DNA of 64,000 nt from Mycobacterium sp. IS-1264 (GTDB lineage: Bacteria > Actinomycetota > Actinomycetes > Mycobacteriales > Mycobacteriaceae), in assembly GCF_001954195.1 (NCBI RefSeq), contig NZ_MBES01000086.1:1-64000 (forward strand), given 5' to 3'. Below the pieces are notes generated by a model, which saw nothing but the letters and a program-made list of their open reading frames with translations, searched no databases and was not told where the DNA came from. This document shows, piece after piece, positions 7,683 through 16,750 of the stretch. Position 1 is the first letter of the stretch. Every line of letters starts with the position of its first letter. Made by a program: the position numbers and the translations under genes.

Positions 7683-8297
7683 TTCGACATCATCGACTGT
7701 CGACCTGCTCGCCGTCCATGATTTTGCTGATAAGCGTTGGCGGTGACCTTCCCGCCATAGTTGTGCGGCGCGTCATGCGAGTGGTGGCCCGCGCCACGAG
7801 GCTTTGCTGGACTGCCTCATCGGCACGGGCATCGCGTTGATGCGCCGCCGGCGGGGTGCGTGGCTCACCAGCGTGCCGGCGCACAATTGGCGATCGTCGC
7901 TGGGCTATTGATACACGCGTCAGACCGGCTGCGCCTCAAAGATTCTCGTCGCATCGTTAGTGGCGATATCGTCGAGCCCGGGATGCGCACGTACGAGACC
8001 GCCAGTGGTGGCAAGACTTTGGTAGAGCCGAACTGCGGGATCAGCAACGAGGCGACGGTGCGCAGCTGGCCGTTTCTGCGTATTGCCTTCTGCGCCAGCA
8101 TAATACGAGTCCGTAAGGGCTCGAGCGTTGTACGCCAGTCCAATACGCGCCGACGTTGCAAAGCTGTGCCGCCGCGCATAGCGTCATCACGGGGTGACCC
8201 TCCGCGGCGTCTAGTCGGGGAGGGCACCAGATGGGTGGAGAGTCTGCCCGGGGGGATCAAGCCGGATATCCCCATTCAGTAACGAATGGAGAATGCG
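7683..8297. other. Intergenic region with gene debris
   Basis: About 600 bases between the trehalase start and the glycine-rich gene. Frames here (7761-8282 plus, 7865-8275 minus) lack domains, ribosome sites and mycobacterial codon bias. A short stretch near 7781-7852 resembles the end of the small membrane gene at 8954-9157, so the region probably contains decayed sequence. The promoter of the glycine-rich gene must be close to 8297. Nothing else is recognised. Confidence 0.5.
7781..7852 (+). pseudogene. Decayed fragment of the small membrane gene at 8954-9157
   Basis: In one forward frame this reads LDCLIGTGIALMRRRR, close to LDGLLGRGIGLMRRAR near the end of the gene at 8954-9157. The DNA is also alignable from GTGGTGGCC onward with small indels. 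There is no start codon or intact upstream part, so it looks like the remnant of an old duplication. Confidence 0.45.
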
Positions 8298-8735
8298 ATG
8301 GAAACACTTCACAACCTCCGCAGATGGATCCTTGCCGCGGCCATGGCGGGCGCACTTGGTGCTTTCGGATTGGGCGCGGGGATGGCCAGCGCTGACCCGG
8401 ACAACGGCGGCAGCGTCAACGGTGGTGCAGGTGGCGGCGTCAACGTGGGTCCGGTGCAAGGCGGTGTCGGCGGCAACACGGGTGGCGGCGTCAACGCCGG
8501 TCCCGGCGGCGTCAGCGGTGGTGCCGGCACTGGCACCGGCGGCGACCTTAACTTGGGTCCGGTTCAGGGCGGCGTGGGCGGCAACACGGGTGGCGGTGTC
8601 AACGCCGGTCCCGGCGGCGTCAGCGGTGGTGCCGGCAGCGGCACCCGCGGCGGCGTTGACCTGGGTCCGGTTCAGGGCGGCGTGGGCGGCCACACGGGTG
8701 GCGGCATCAACGCCGGTCCCGGCGCCGGCAGGTAA
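8298..8735 (+). CDS. Secreted glycine-rich protein with 36-residue tandem repeats
   Basis: 145 residues from the ATG at 8298, chosen because GGAG lies about six bases upstream; an in-frame ATG at 8286 is the alternative. A signal peptide is clear: basic LRRW, a hydrophobic stretch, then cleavage after MASA before DPD. The mature protein is almost only Gly, Val, Asn, Ala and Pro, in units built on LGPVQGGVGG-TGGGVNAGPGGVSGGAG. Units recur every 108 bp (copies beginning near 8449, 8557 and a shortened 8665). The function is unknown; it is probably exported to the envelope. It lies where Rv2401 is found in M. tuberculosis, but similarity to that gene could not be checked. Confidence 0.75.
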   Translation: METLHNLRRWILAAAMAGALGAFGLGAGMASADPDNGGSVNGGAGGGVNVGPVQGGVGGNTGGGVNAGPGGVSGGAGTGTGGDLNLGPVQGGVGGNTGGGVNAGPGGVSGGAGSGTRGGVDLGPVQGGVGGHTGGGINAGPGAGR

Positions 8736-8748
8736 TCCCTGGACAGGG

Positions 8749-8797
8749 CGGTGCCGGTGCTGTCGCGAATGCGGCGGCGCCGGCACCGCGTGCTTTT
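8749..8797 (+). terminator. Probable terminator after the glycine-rich gene
   Basis: Stem CGGTGCCGG (8749-8757) and CCGGCACCG (8780-8788) is a perfect 9-bp match, followed by CGTGCTTTT. It starts 14 bases after the stop codon. Confidence 0.6.
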
Positions 8798-8953
8798 CCA
8801 TCACGGTGACTTTTACGCTGGCGCGGGCCAACAGCAGGCCAGCCATCCTGCCCACCGGTCTGCCGCCGGCGATCCGTCGTTGCCCCGGATTGGAGGATGC
8901 GGCAGGCGCCGGCCGTTCTCGGCACATTGGTTTCCGGTGCCGGGGCGAATAGT

Positions 8954-9157
8954 GTGAGCCCGGTGAACGCGTTCCTGAATTGGTGGGACGGCAACGAGCT
9001 GTGGCTTTCGGGCTTGGCCTTTGTGTTACAGGCCATGGTGGTGATGCCCGTCGTGCTGGTGGTGGCCTACATCACGGCGACTTTGCTGGACGGTCTCCTC
9101 GGCAGGGGCATCGGGCTTATGCGCCGCGCCCGCCACGCCGACGGGGCGGCCGGTTAG
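8954..9157 (+). CDS. Small conserved membrane protein (Rv2401A-like)
   Basis: 67 residues from a GTG at 8954; a longer reading from ATG 8897 is possible but adds a poorly conserved-looking leader. One long hydrophobic stretch, from WLSGLAF to AYITATLLDGLL, is probably one or two membrane passes, followed by a basic tail GLMRRARHADG. Position and size match Rv2401A of M. tuberculosis, next to subI. No function is known. A decayed copy of its end is seen near 7781-7852. Confidence 0.65.
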   Translation: MSPVNAFLNWWDGNELWLSGLAFVLQAMVVMPVVLVVAYITATLLDGLLGRGIGLMRRARHADGAAG

Positions 9158-9162
9158 CCCGC

Positions 9163-9240
9163 ATGCCCCGCTCGCACGTGACGTTGATTCTCGTCACGCT
9201 CGTGGTACTGGTGATCGTCGCGTGGCTGCTAACGCACTGA
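9163..9240 (+). CDS. Very small single-pass membrane protein
   Basis: 25 residues: a short MPRSH head followed by a continuous hydrophobic helix ILVTLVVLVIVAWLL and a TH end. It starts five bases after the preceding stop, consistent with coupled translation. It is too short for homology, and the membrane-helix composition is the only support. It may act with the preceding small membrane protein. Confidence 0.45.
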   Translation: MPRSHVTLILVTLVVLVIVAWLLTH

Positions 9241-9287
9241 GGCCGGTGGCCGATGCGGCGTCCGGTGGCAGCCCCACGAATTCCTGT

Positions 9288-9293
9288 TAGGCT
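9288..9293 (+). promoter_or_regulatory. Predicted -10 element (TAGGCT) for the leaderless subI leader
   Basis: TAGGCT fits the mycobacterial TANNNT -10 pattern and ends seven bases before the ATG at 9301, the spacing expected if transcription starts at that ATG and the reading frame is leaderless. Confidence 0.5.
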
Positions 9294-9300
9294 TCGCGCC

Positions 9301-9357
9301 ATGCACGCAGCAACCGGTGTTTTGGACTGCTATGTATTCGTGCACTGTTGTCGCTGA
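9301..9357 (+). CDS. Cysteine-rich leader peptide of the sulfate-transport operon
   Basis: 18 codons from ATG to TGA, with three Cys: one at codon 10 and a CC pair at codons 16-17, just before the end (HCCR). No ribosome-binding site precedes it, but a -10 element sits at leaderless distance. It ends 110 bases before subI. Leaderless polycysteine reading frames in front of sulfur-assimilation genes are known in mycobacteria as cysteine-responsive attenuators: when cysteinyl-tRNA is scarce the ribosome stalls on the Cys codons and the downstream ribosome site becomes accessible. The same arrangement, independently, precedes nirA in this window, which strengthens the call. Confidence 0.7.
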   Translation: MHAATGVLDCYVFVHCCR

Positions 9358-9467
9358 CTCCCAAACCCGTGCGCGGTCTGGTCTGAGTTCGTAGCTCCTA
9401 CTGAAATTCTCGGCGCCTTTCCGCAGTTACGGATCGATATCAATAGTCCCGTACTGGAAGGCCACCA

Positions 9468-10514
9468 ATGTTCGACGACATCGCAGGCGCGCTGCGCCGG
9501 CGGCGGGTTCGCTATGCCGGAGCGCTCGGGCTGGTTGCCGCTGTCGTCGCGGCGTGTCAGGGCGGCCCCAGCGACGTCGTCGGTGGTGGCGGCCCGGCGA
9601 ACGCCCATACGAGCCTTACCCTGGTCGCCTACTCCGCCCCAGAACCCGGCTGGAGCAAGGTGATCCCCGCGTTCAACGCCTCCGAGGAGGGCAAGGGCGT
9701 GCAGGTGATCACCTCGTACGGCGCCTCCGGCGATCAGTCGCGCGGGGTCGTCGACGGTAAACCGGCCGACGTCGTGAACTTCTCGGTCGAACCGGACATC
9801 AGTCGTTTGGTCAAGGCCGGCAAGGTTTCCAAGGACTGGAATACCGACGCGACCAAGGGCATCCCGTTCGGCTCGGTGGTGACTCTCGTGGTGCGCGCGG
9901 GCAATCCCAAGAACATCAAGGATTGGGATGACCTGCTGCGCCCCGGTGTCGAGGTCATCACGCCGAGTCCGCTCAGTTCGGGTTCGGCCAAATGGAATCT
10001 GCTCGCCCCGTACGCCGTGAAGAGCAGCGGCGGCCAAAACGCCGATGCCGGCGTCGATTTCGTGCGGCAGTTGGTGAGCGGGCACGTCAAACTGCGCCCC
10101 GGATCGGGACGGGAAGCCACGGACGTCTTCGTCCAGGGCAGCGGTGACGTGTTGATCAGTTACGAGAATGAGGCCATCGCCACTGAGCGACAAGGCAAGC
10201 CGGTCCAGCATGTCACCCCGCCGCAGACGTTCAAGATCGAGAATCCGGTGGCGGTGGTGAGCACCAGCCCGCACCTGGATGCGGCGCGGGCCTTCAAGAA
10301 CTTTCAGTACACCGCGGCGGCGCAGAAGTTGTGGGCGCAGGCGGGGTTCCGGCCGGTCGACCCGGCGATCGCTGCCGATTTCCGCGACCAGTACCCGGCG
10401 CCGGCGAAGCTGTGGACGATCGCCGAACTCGGCGGCTGGGGCACGGCGGATCCGCAGCTGTTCGACAAGAACACCGGCAGGATCACCAAGATCTACATGC
10501 AGGCCACCGGATGA
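9468..10514 (+). CDS. subI: Sulfate-binding lipoprotein of the ABC importer
   Basis: 348 residues. N-terminal signal with lipobox VVAAC (Cys near residue 26), then a periplasmic-type binding fold with motifs YGASGDQSRGV and GSVVTLVVRAGNPKNIKDWDDLL typical of sulfate/thiosulfate-binding proteins. GGAAGG precedes the ATG by six bases. The stop overlaps the cysT start (ATGA), so it is the first gene of a subI-cysT-cysW-cysA operon. Captures sulfate outside the membrane and hands it to CysT/CysW. Expression is probably governed by the cysteine-rich leader at 9301-9357. Confidence 0.93.
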   Translation: MFDDIAGALRRRRVRYAGALGLVAAVVAACQGGPSDVVGGGGPANAHTSLTLVAYSAPEPGWSKVIPAFNASEEGKGVQVITSYGASGDQSRGVVDGKPADVVNFSVEPDISRLVKAGKVSKDWNTDATKGIPFGSVVTLVVRAGNPKNIKDWDDLLRPGVEVITPSPLSSGSAKWNLLAPYAVKSSGGQNADAGVDFVRQLVSGHVKLRPGSGREATDVFVQGSGDVLISYENEAIATERQGKPVQHVTPPQTFKIENPVAVVSTSPHLDAARAFKNFQYTAAAQKLWAQAGFRPVDPAIAADFRDQYPAPAKLWTIAELGGWGTADPQLFDKNTGRITKIYMQATG

Positions 10515-11395
10515 CGGCCGCGATTACACCGGACCCCCCGGCGATCCGGCCGGAACTCGACGGCGCCGCCGGTCGATGGGCTCCACGCGGGTGGCCCTCG
10601 CGCGGGTCGGGCACCACGTCCTTCCGAGTGGGTGTGGCGCTGGTGTGGCTTTCGGTGATCGTGCTGTTGCCGCTGGCCGCCATCGCGTGGCAGGCCGCGG
10701 GCGGCGGTTGGCGCGCGTTCTGGCTGGCTGTGACGTCGAACGCCGCGGTGGAGTCGTTCCGGGTGACGCTCACGATTTCCGCCGGAGTCACCGTCGTCAA
10801 CCTGGTCTTCGGTCTGTTGATCGCCTGGGTGCTGGTGCGCGACGACTTCGTCGGGAAGAGGCTCGTCGACGCGATCATCGATCTGCCGTTCGCGTTGCCG
10901 ACCATCGTCGCCAGCCTGGTGATGCTCGCCCTGTACGGAAACAACAGCCCGGTGGGGCTTCATCTGCAGCACACCGCGTGGGGTGTGGCGGTGGCGCTGG
11001 CCTTCGTCACCCTGCCGTTCGTGGTGCGTGCGGTTCAGCCGGTGCTGCTGGAAATCGATCGCGAGACCGAGGAGGCGGCGGCATCGCTGGGCGCCTCGGG
11101 GCCGAAGGTCTTCACCTCGGTGGTGCTGCCGTCGCTGACCCCCGCGTTGTTATCCGGTGCGGGGCTGGCGTTCTCGCGTGCGATCGGCGAATTCGGTTCG
11201 GTCGTGCTGATCGGTGGTGCGGTCCCGGGGAAAACCGAAGTGTCGTCGCAGTGGATCCGCACCCTGATCGAGAACGACGATCGCACCGGCGCGGCGGCGA
11301 TATCGATTGTGCTGCTGTCGCTCTCGTTTGTGGTGCTGCTCCTGCTGCGTGTCGTTGGCGCGCGCGCGGCCAAACGCCAGGAGTTGTCCGCATGA
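10511..11395 (+). CDS. cysT: Sulfate ABC transporter permease CysT
   Basis: 294 residues, about six membrane helices. The permease loop signature EEAASLGASGPKVFTSVVLPSL contacts the ATPase. The start was set at 10511, overlapping the subI stop by four bases (ATGA); the frame stays open further upstream inside subI but that is not coding. Forms a heterodimeric channel with CysW in the cytoplasmic membrane. The N-terminal ~35 residues are a Pro-rich cytosolic tail. Confidence 0.93.
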   Translation: MTAAITPDPPAIRPELDGAAGRWAPRGWPSRGSGTTSFRVGVALVWLSVIVLLPLAAIAWQAAGGGWRAFWLAVTSNAAVESFRVTLTISAGVTVVNLVFGLLIAWVLVRDDFVGKRLVDAIIDLPFALPTIVASLVMLALYGNNSPVGLHLQHTAWGVAVALAFVTLPFVVRAVQPVLLEIDRETEEAAASLGASGPKVFTSVVLPSLTPALLSGAGLAFSRAIGEFGSVVLIGGAVPGKTEVSSQWIRTLIENDDRTGAAAISIVLLSLSFVVLLLLRVVGARAAKRQELSA

Positions 11396-12210
11396 GATCT
11401 TCGTCGGGGGTTCGCTACGCCATCCGGTACGTCGCGCTGGCATACGTCTTCGTGCTGCTCATCGTTCCGGTAGCGGTGATCCTGTGGCGCACCTTTCAGC
11501 CCGGGTTCGGCCGGTTCGTCGAGTGGATCAGTACCCCGGCGGCCATATCGGCGCTGAACCTGTCGCTGCTGGTGGTGGCCATCGTGGTGCCGCTGAACGT
11601 GGTCTTCGGTATTCCGACGGCATTGGTGCTCGCGCGCAACCGGTTTCGCGGCAAGGGCGTGGTGCAGGCGATCATCGATCTGCCGTTCGCGGTGTCGCCC
11701 GTCGTCGTGGGCGTGGCGTTGATCCTGTTGTGGGGTTCGGCCGGTGCGCTGGGCTTCGTCGAACGCGATCTCGGGTTCAAGATCATCTTCGGCCTGCCCG
11801 GCATCGTGCTCGCGAGCGTCTTCGTCACCCTGCCTTTCGTCGTGCGCGAGGTCGAGCCGGTGTTGCACGAGTTGGGAACCGACCAGGAGGAGGCCGCCGC
11901 AACGCTGGGTTCCACGTGGTGGCAAACGTTTTGGCGGATCACCCTGCCGTCCATCCGGTGGGGCCTGACCTACGGCATCGTGCTGACCGTCGCCCGTACG
12001 CTCGGGGAATACGGCGCGGTCATCATCGTGTCGTCCAACCTGCCGGGGAAGTCGCAGACGCTGACGTTGCTGGTCTCGGACCGCTACAACCGTGGGGCCG
12101 AGTATGGCGCCTACGCGCTGTCGACGCTGCTGATGACCGTTTCCGTGGTGGTGCTGATCTTCCAGGTGGTTGTCGACGCCCGCCGGGCCCGAGCAGCCAG
12201 AGAGGTGTGA
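11392..12210 (+). CDS. cysW: Sulfate ABC transporter permease CysW
   Basis: 272 residues, six predicted helices, with the EAA loop [21 protein letters not shown]. The start at 11392 overlaps the cysT stop by four bases (ATGA). Partner of CysT in the sulfate importer; energised by CysA encoded 13 bases downstream. Confidence 0.93.
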   Translation: MRSSSGVRYAIRYVALAYVFVLLIVPVAVILWRTFQPGFGRFVEWISTPAAISALNLSLLVVAIVVPLNVVFGIPTALVLARNRFRGKGVVQAIIDLPFAVSPVVVGVALILLWGSAGALGFVERDLGFKIIFGLPGIVLASVFVTLPFVVREVEPVLHELGTDQEEAAATLGSTWWQTFWRITLPSIRWGLTYGIVLTVARTLGEYGAVIIVSSNLPGKSQTLTLLVSDRYNRGAEYGAYALSTLLMTVSVVVLIFQVVVDARRARAAREV

Positions 12211-12223
12211 ACGAGGGGACTCT

Positions 12224-13306
12224 ATGACAGCCGCCCAGACCGACCAGAGCGAAAATGCCATCGTCGTGCGCGAGGCCAACAAGCGCTATGGCGATTTCGT
12301 CGCGCTCGACGACGTGGATTTCGTCGTACCCGCCGGCTCGCTGACGGCGTTGCTGGGCCCCAGCGGGTCAGGAAAATCGACCCTGCTGCGCACCATCGCC
12401 GGCCTCGATCACCCCGACACCGGAACCGTCACGATCAACGGTCGTGACGTGACGCGGGTGCCGCCACAGCGCCGCGGCATCGGATTCGTGTTCCAGCACT
12501 ATGCGGCGTTCAAGCACATGACCGTTCGCGACAATGTGGCGTACGGGCTCAGGATTCGCAAGCGGCCGAAGGCCGAGGTCAAGGAGAAGGTCGACAATCT
12601 CCTGGAAGTGGTGGGGCTGAGCGGATTCCAGACCCGCTACCCCAACCAGCTGTCCGGTGGCCAACGACAGCGCATGGCGTTGGCCCGGGCGCTGGCGGTT
12701 GATCCGGAAGTGCTGTTGCTCGATGAGCCGTTCGGTGCCCTGGACGCCAAGGTCCGCGAGGACCTACGGGCCTGGTTGCGGCGCCTGCATGACGAAGTCC
12801 ACGTCACCACGGTGCTGGTCACCCACGACCAGCACGAGGCGCTGGACGTCGCCGATCGAATCGCCGTGCTCAACAAGGGACGAATCGAGCAAGTCGGTTC
12901 TCCCACTGAGGTTTACGATTCCCCGGCGAACGCGTTCGTGATGTCGTTCCTGGGTGCGGTCTCCGCATTGAACGGCGCGTTGGTCCGACCACACGACATT
13001 CGGGTGGGGCGCAAACCGGACATGGCGATCGCCGGCGGCGACGGCACCGCCGAGTCCATCGGCGTCGTGCGCGCCGTCGTCGACCGGGTGGTGGCGCTGG
13101 GTTTCGAGGTGCGCGTGGAGTTGACCAGCGCGGCCACCGGCGGGGCGTTCACCGCCCAGATCACCCGGGGTGACGCCGAGGCGCTGGCCTTGCGGGAAGG
13201 CGACACCGTTTACGTGCGCGCGACCCGGGTGCCGCCGATCGTCGGCAGCGACACCGGCAGTCTCGGCGACGCCGACGAAGACCAGACGACGCTGACGACG
13301 GCGTAG
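12224..13306 (+). CDS. cysA: Sulfate ABC transporter ATPase CysA
   Basis: 360 residues. Walker [11 protein letters not shown]-loop [13 protein letters not shown], signature [15 protein letters not shown], Walker [13 protein letters not shown] and the switch His in VTHDQHEAL are all intact. The C-terminal ~120 residues form the TOBE-like domain usual for CysA, with substrate regulation possible. Last gene of the operon; convergent with ggtB after 16 bases. Confidence 0.94.
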   Translation: MTAAQTDQSENAIVVREANKRYGDFVALDDVDFVVPAGSLTALLGPSGSGKSTLLRTIAGLDHPDTGTVTINGRDVTRVPPQRRGIGFVFQHYAAFKHMTVRDNVAYGLRIRKRPKAEVKEKVDNLLEVVGLSGFQTRYPNQLSGGQRQRMALARALAVDPEVLLLDEPFGALDAKVREDLRAWLRRLHDEVHVTTVLVTHDQHEALDVADRIAVLNKGRIEQVGSPTEVYDSPANAFVMSFLGAVSALNGALVRPHDIRVGRKPDMAIAGGDGTAESIGVVRAVVDRVVALGFEVRVELTSAATGGAFTAQITRGDAEALALREGDTVYVRATRVPPIVGSDTGSLGDADEDQTTLTTA

Positions 13307-13322
13307 CGGGCGGCGGCGGCCG

Positions 13323-15272
13323 TTATGCGTTGTCTCCCATGACCAAACCGTCGCGGCGCGGGTCGGCGCCGCCGGTCCACTTCGACGAGCTGCGGGTGAT
13401 CGCCGAGAGCCCGCTGGACTGATCAGCCAAGTTGACCTGATGTCCCAGCGCGCGGAGGCCTTGCACCAGCGGGTCGTGGTCGCCGTTATCCGAGGCGTTG
13501 ATTTCGGGGTCCTCGCCGCCGACGTTGGTAAGCGGTGAGTTCTCGGCGCCGAAATCGACCAGGGAGACGGCCTGCTGCGGGTTGAGTCCCCAATCCAGCA
13601 TCGCCACAAGTGTTTTCACGACGTACTGAATGATCGTGGAACCGCCGGGCGAGCCGGTCACCGCGTACAGCGGGCCCCGGCCACCCGGCGAAGGGTCGAA
13701 CACCAGCGTCGGCGCCATCGAGCTTCGTGGCCGTTTCCCCGGCTGGACGCGGTTGGCCACCAGTGCGCCGTCGGACGTGCGGGGCTCGGCGGCGAAATCG
13801 GTGAGCTGATTGTTGAGGACGAATCCGTCGACCATGTGGAAGGACCCGAACGACGCCTCGATGGTCGTGGTGAACGCGGCCGCGTTGCCGTAGGAATCGA
13901 TGATGCTGACATGGCTGGTGCCGTGCTCCGGGGCCGGTGGTGCGACACCGGCGGGCATCCCGAAGTCGCCCGGCTTGGCGATCCCCATGGAGTGCTGCGG
14001 GGAGATCAGCGCGGCGCGACCGGCCAGATAGCCGGGGTCGATCAGCGCGTTGAGCGAGCCCCCGGGCGGCCCGACGAAATCGGCATCCGCGACGTATTTG
14101 TCGCGGTCGGCGTAGGCCAGCCGCTCGGCTTCGGAAACCAGATGCACCCCCATCACGCTCGGGCGGCCCCCGTTGAGATCGACACGGCTGGGCGGGTAGT
14201 CAGCCATCCGGAGATGCTCGAGGACTCCCAGCGTGGCTGCCACCGCGACGCCGCCCGACGACGGCGTGGGCATGCCGCAGACTTGCCGGCTGCGATACGT
14301 CGTGCACAGCGGTTCGCGTTTCTTGGCGACATAGCCTGCCAAATCCCCGCCCGTCATCTCACTTGGCGTGCGGCCCTCCGAGGTGTCGGCGGCCGCCGCG
14401 ACGATGTCGCGGGCGATGGCGCCGGTGTAGAAGGCGCCGACGCCTCCGGAGGCTATGGCGAACAACGTTTTTGAGTACGCGGGGTTCGTCAGCCGCGTCC
14501 CCGCGGCTCTGGGTCCGCCGTCGGGATTGAGGAAATACCCGCGCGCCTGCGCGTCGCCACGCAGCTGAGCCGCCGAGTCGGAGATGGCGGCGGCCAACCG
14601 GGGGCTGATGTCGAAACCGCCGTCGGCCAACGCCATTGCGGAGTTGAAGAGGTCGCGCCACGGCGTGTGCCCGTGGTCGTTGTGCACGAGCTCGAGCATC
14701 CGCAGGATCCCCGGGACTCCGATCGAGCGCCCCGAGGCGCGCGCGTTGGGCCTGGGTGCGGCCCGATCGCTGTCGCTGATCCAGCGCAGGTAGTTCTCAC
14801 CCGCCGCCGCGGGGGCGACTTCGCGGCCGTCGTAGGCCTGCACCGCGCCGCTACGGGCGTCGTAGTACAGCACGAACCCGCCGCCGCCGAGGCCCGAGGA
14901 CTGCGGTTCGACCAGCCCCAACACCGCCTGAGCAACCACCAACGCGTCGGCGGCCGTCGCTCCGTCCCGCAACACCCGGCAGGCCGCCTGGGTCGCCAAT
15001 GGGTTGGCCGTGGCCACCGCGTAGTGAGCGGTCTGCACGACGGTCATGTCGCTGCGGTAGCCGCTCGCGATCTCGGGATTCTGCGCGGTGTTCCGCGACG
15101 ACGGCGGCGAAACCGCGGGCGTCGACGGAGTCTTGGGCACCGGTGACCCATTCGCCACGATCTCGCACGGGCCCGCCGCGTTGGGCGCGGCCGGATGGTT
15201 TCCGCCGCTACATCCGGCCAGGGACAGCACCAGCGCAGCCAGCGCGGCTCCGATTGGCAAGGGCGTGTTCAA
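13323..15272 (-). CDS. ggtB: Gamma-glutamyltranspeptidase lipoprotein
   Basis: 649 residues. Signal with lipobox LAGC near residue 21, then a disordered Pro/Ser stretch. The N-terminal subunit shows GGGGFVLYYDA-type sequence; the autocleavage and catalytic Thr is in HGTSHVSIID, about residue 450, followed by NAAAFTTTIE and the GSPGGSTI motif. The precursor self-cleaves into two subunits and hydrolyses or transfers gamma-glutamyl groups of glutathione-like compounds outside the membrane. It sits between two sulfur operons, fitting a role in sulfur or amino-acid scavenging. Confidence 0.92.
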   Translation of the reverse strand: MNTPLPIGAALAALVLSLAGCSGGNHPAAPNAAGPCEIVANGSPVPKTPSTPAVSPPSSRNTAQNPEIASGYRSDMTVVQTAHYAVATANPLATQAACRVLRDGATAADALVVAQAVLGLVEPQSSGLGGGGFVLYYDARSGAVQAYDGREVAPAAAGENYLRWISDSDRAAPRPNARASGRSIGVPGILRMLELVHNDHGHTPWRDLFNSAMALADGGFDISPRLAAAISDSAAQLRGDAQARGYFLNPDGGPRAAGTRLTNPAYSKTLFAIASGGVGAFYTGAIARDIVAAAADTSEGRTPSEMTGGDLAGYVAKKREPLCTTYRSRQVCGMPTPSSGGVAVAATLGVLEHLRMADYPPSRVDLNGGRPSVMGVHLVSEAERLAYADRDKYVADADFVGPPGGSLNALIDPGYLAGRAALISPQHSMGIAKPGDFGMPAGVAPPAPEHGTSHVSIIDSYGNAAAFTTTIEASFGSFHMVDGFVLNNQLTDFAAEPRTSDGALVANRVQPGKRPRSSMAPTLVFDPSPGGRGPLYAVTGSPGGSTIIQYVVKTLVAMLDWGLNPQQAVSLVDFGAENSPLTNVGGEDPEINASDNGDHDPLVQGLRALGHQVNLADQSSGLSAITRSSSKWTGGADPRRDGLVMGDNA

Positions 15273-15296
15273 GCAACGAAGTGTACTGAACGGGGA

Positions 15297-16010
15297 TCAG
15301 GCCGCGATGCCCTGGAGTCCAGATTTGCGGGCCTCATCAAAGCGATTCAGCACGGTTTCGGCCACCAACCGGTGCGCGCCCAACGGTTTCGCCAGTTCCA
15401 TGCCGGCGTTGTCGGCGAAACTTCGCACGCGGTCCGGCAGGCGCCCTGGCGCCAGGAACCACGGCGCGACGATGATCCGTCGGGCGCCCTGCCGCCGCAA
15501 CCGGCCCGCCGCCTCGGCCAGCGACGGTTCGGGACGGGTCACGAACGCCGTCGTCGCGCCCGCCCAGCTCGTGCCCGCCAGCAGGTGGGTTGCCACCCGC
15601 CGAGTCCGCGCGTTGGCCATGGCGTCGGACGACCCGATCGCCGCCACCAGCACGCCAACCCCGTCGTCGTGCCTTGAGACACCTAGGTCGGTAACCCGCT
15701 GCCGCAGCACCGAGATCAGCCGTGGATCTTCGCCCAGCACATCGGCTTGGGCAACATCGACACCCGATTGGGCGATCTGGCCCGGGATGTCGACGCGGGC
15801 GTGGTAGGCGTTCGCCAACAGCAGCGGGGTGACGACGGCGTCGCGACAGTCGCTCAGTACGTCGGGCAGGCTGGGGGAGTTCAGCTCGCAGAACGCAAGG
15901 CGCACGTCGAGGCCCGGCCGCAGGCGCGCCACACGGTCCGCGACGGCGCGCGCACTGGCCGCCGATCGTGGATCCCTACTTCCGTGTGCCGTGAGCACCA
16001 GGGTGGTCAC
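15297..16010 (-). CDS. che1: CbiX-like sirohydrochlorin ferrochelatase (Che1)
   Basis: 237 residues from a GTG that overlaps the cysH stop by four bases (GTGA). Two CbiX-type halves; the metal-binding His is in the N-terminal LTAHGSRDPRS and a second half begins near VGVLVAAIGSSDAM. In the operon nirA-cysH-che1 it most likely inserts iron into sirohydrochlorin to make siroheme for NirA. Rv2393 of M. tuberculosis is at the same place. Cobalt chelation is the alternative activity of the family. Confidence 0.88.
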   Translation of the reverse strand: MTTLVLTAHGSRDPRSAASARAVADRVARLRPGLDVRLAFCELNSPSLPDVLSDCRDAVVTPLLLANAYHARVDIPGQIAQSGVDVAQADVLGEDPRLISVLRQRVTDLGVSRHDDGVGVLVAAIGSSDAMANARTRRVATHLLAGTSWAGATTAFVTRPEPSLAEAAGRLRRQGARRIIVAPWFLAPGRLPDRVRSFADNAGMELAKPLGAHRLVAETVLNRFDEARKSGLQGIAA

Positions 16011-16750
16011 GAGGCGTGCAACCCACATTCGGTCTTCGACAGCCCCTGCCAGCGGCCGCTGCGCGGGTCGGCGCCCTCGGCGGGTTTCGCGGTGCAGGGA
16101 GCGCAGCCAATCGACGGATAGCCCTCGTAGACAAGGGGATTGACCAACACATCGTGCTCGTCGATGTAGTTCTGCATGTCCTGATCGCTCCACGCCGCCA
16201 GCGGGTTGATCTTCACCAGCTTGAACGCCTCGTCGAAGCTGATCAGCGGAGCGTTGGCGCGCGTCGGCGCCTCGACGCGACGAAGTCCGGTCACCCAGGC
16301 GGAATAACCGCGCAGCGCTTTGCCCAGCGGGGCGACCTTGCGCAGCCGGCAGCACTCACCGGGATCGCGGGCGAACAGGTCTTTGCCCAGCAGTTGATCC
16401 TGTTCGGCGACACTGTGCTCCGGCGTGACGTTGAGAACCCTTACGTCGTATACGGATTCGATCGCGTCGCGGGTGCCTATGGTTTCGACGAAGTGATAGC
16501 CGGTGTCCAGGAAGAGCACCGGCACACCCGGCCGCACCTTGGCCGCCATATCGACCAGCACGGCGTCCTGCATGTTGGAGGCCACCACGTAGTTGCACGT
16601 GGCCCAGCCGCGGGGTCCGTTGATGCCGCCGAAGTTCTCGTCGGTCCAGCGCAGGAGGTCGGCCGCGCTAGCGCCTTCGAGATCCGCGGCGCCCCGCTCC
16701 GCCAGCTCACGCAGTGCGGCCTCGCTCGGCATCGTTGCTTGATCGCTCAT
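16007..16750 (-). CDS. cysH: Adenosine 5'-phosphosulfate (APS) reductase
   Basis: 247 residues. The [4Fe-4S] cysteines occur as ECCRLRK (about residue 131) and GCAPC (about 213), which marks it as an APS rather than PAPS reductase. The catalytic Cys is in the C-terminal KTECGLH. The start at 16750 overlaps the nirA stop (ATGA); an upstream ATG at 16783 inside nirA is less likely. Reduces APS to sulfite, the step before NirA. Electron donor: thioredoxin. Confidence 0.94.
   Translation of the reverse strand: MSDQATMPSEAALRELAERGAADLEGASAADLLRWTDENFGGINGPRGWATCNYVVASNMQDAVLVDMAAKVRPGVPVLFLDTGYHFVETIGTRDAIESVYDVRVLNVTPEHSVAEQDQLLGKDLFARDPGECCRLRKVAPLGKALRGYSAWVTGLRRVEAPTRANAPLISFDEAFKLVKINPLAAWSDQDMQNYIDEHDVLVNPLVYEGYPSIGCAPCTAKPAEGADPRSGRWQGLSKTECGLHAS

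Noticed and set aside
6378-7721. 447-residue plus frame
   Set aside because: Antisense of the GH15 trehalase gene.
7761-8282. Overlapping frames on both strands between trehalase and the glycine-rich gene
   Set aside because: Neither has a ribosome site or similarity to a known protein; only a decayed fragment is supported.
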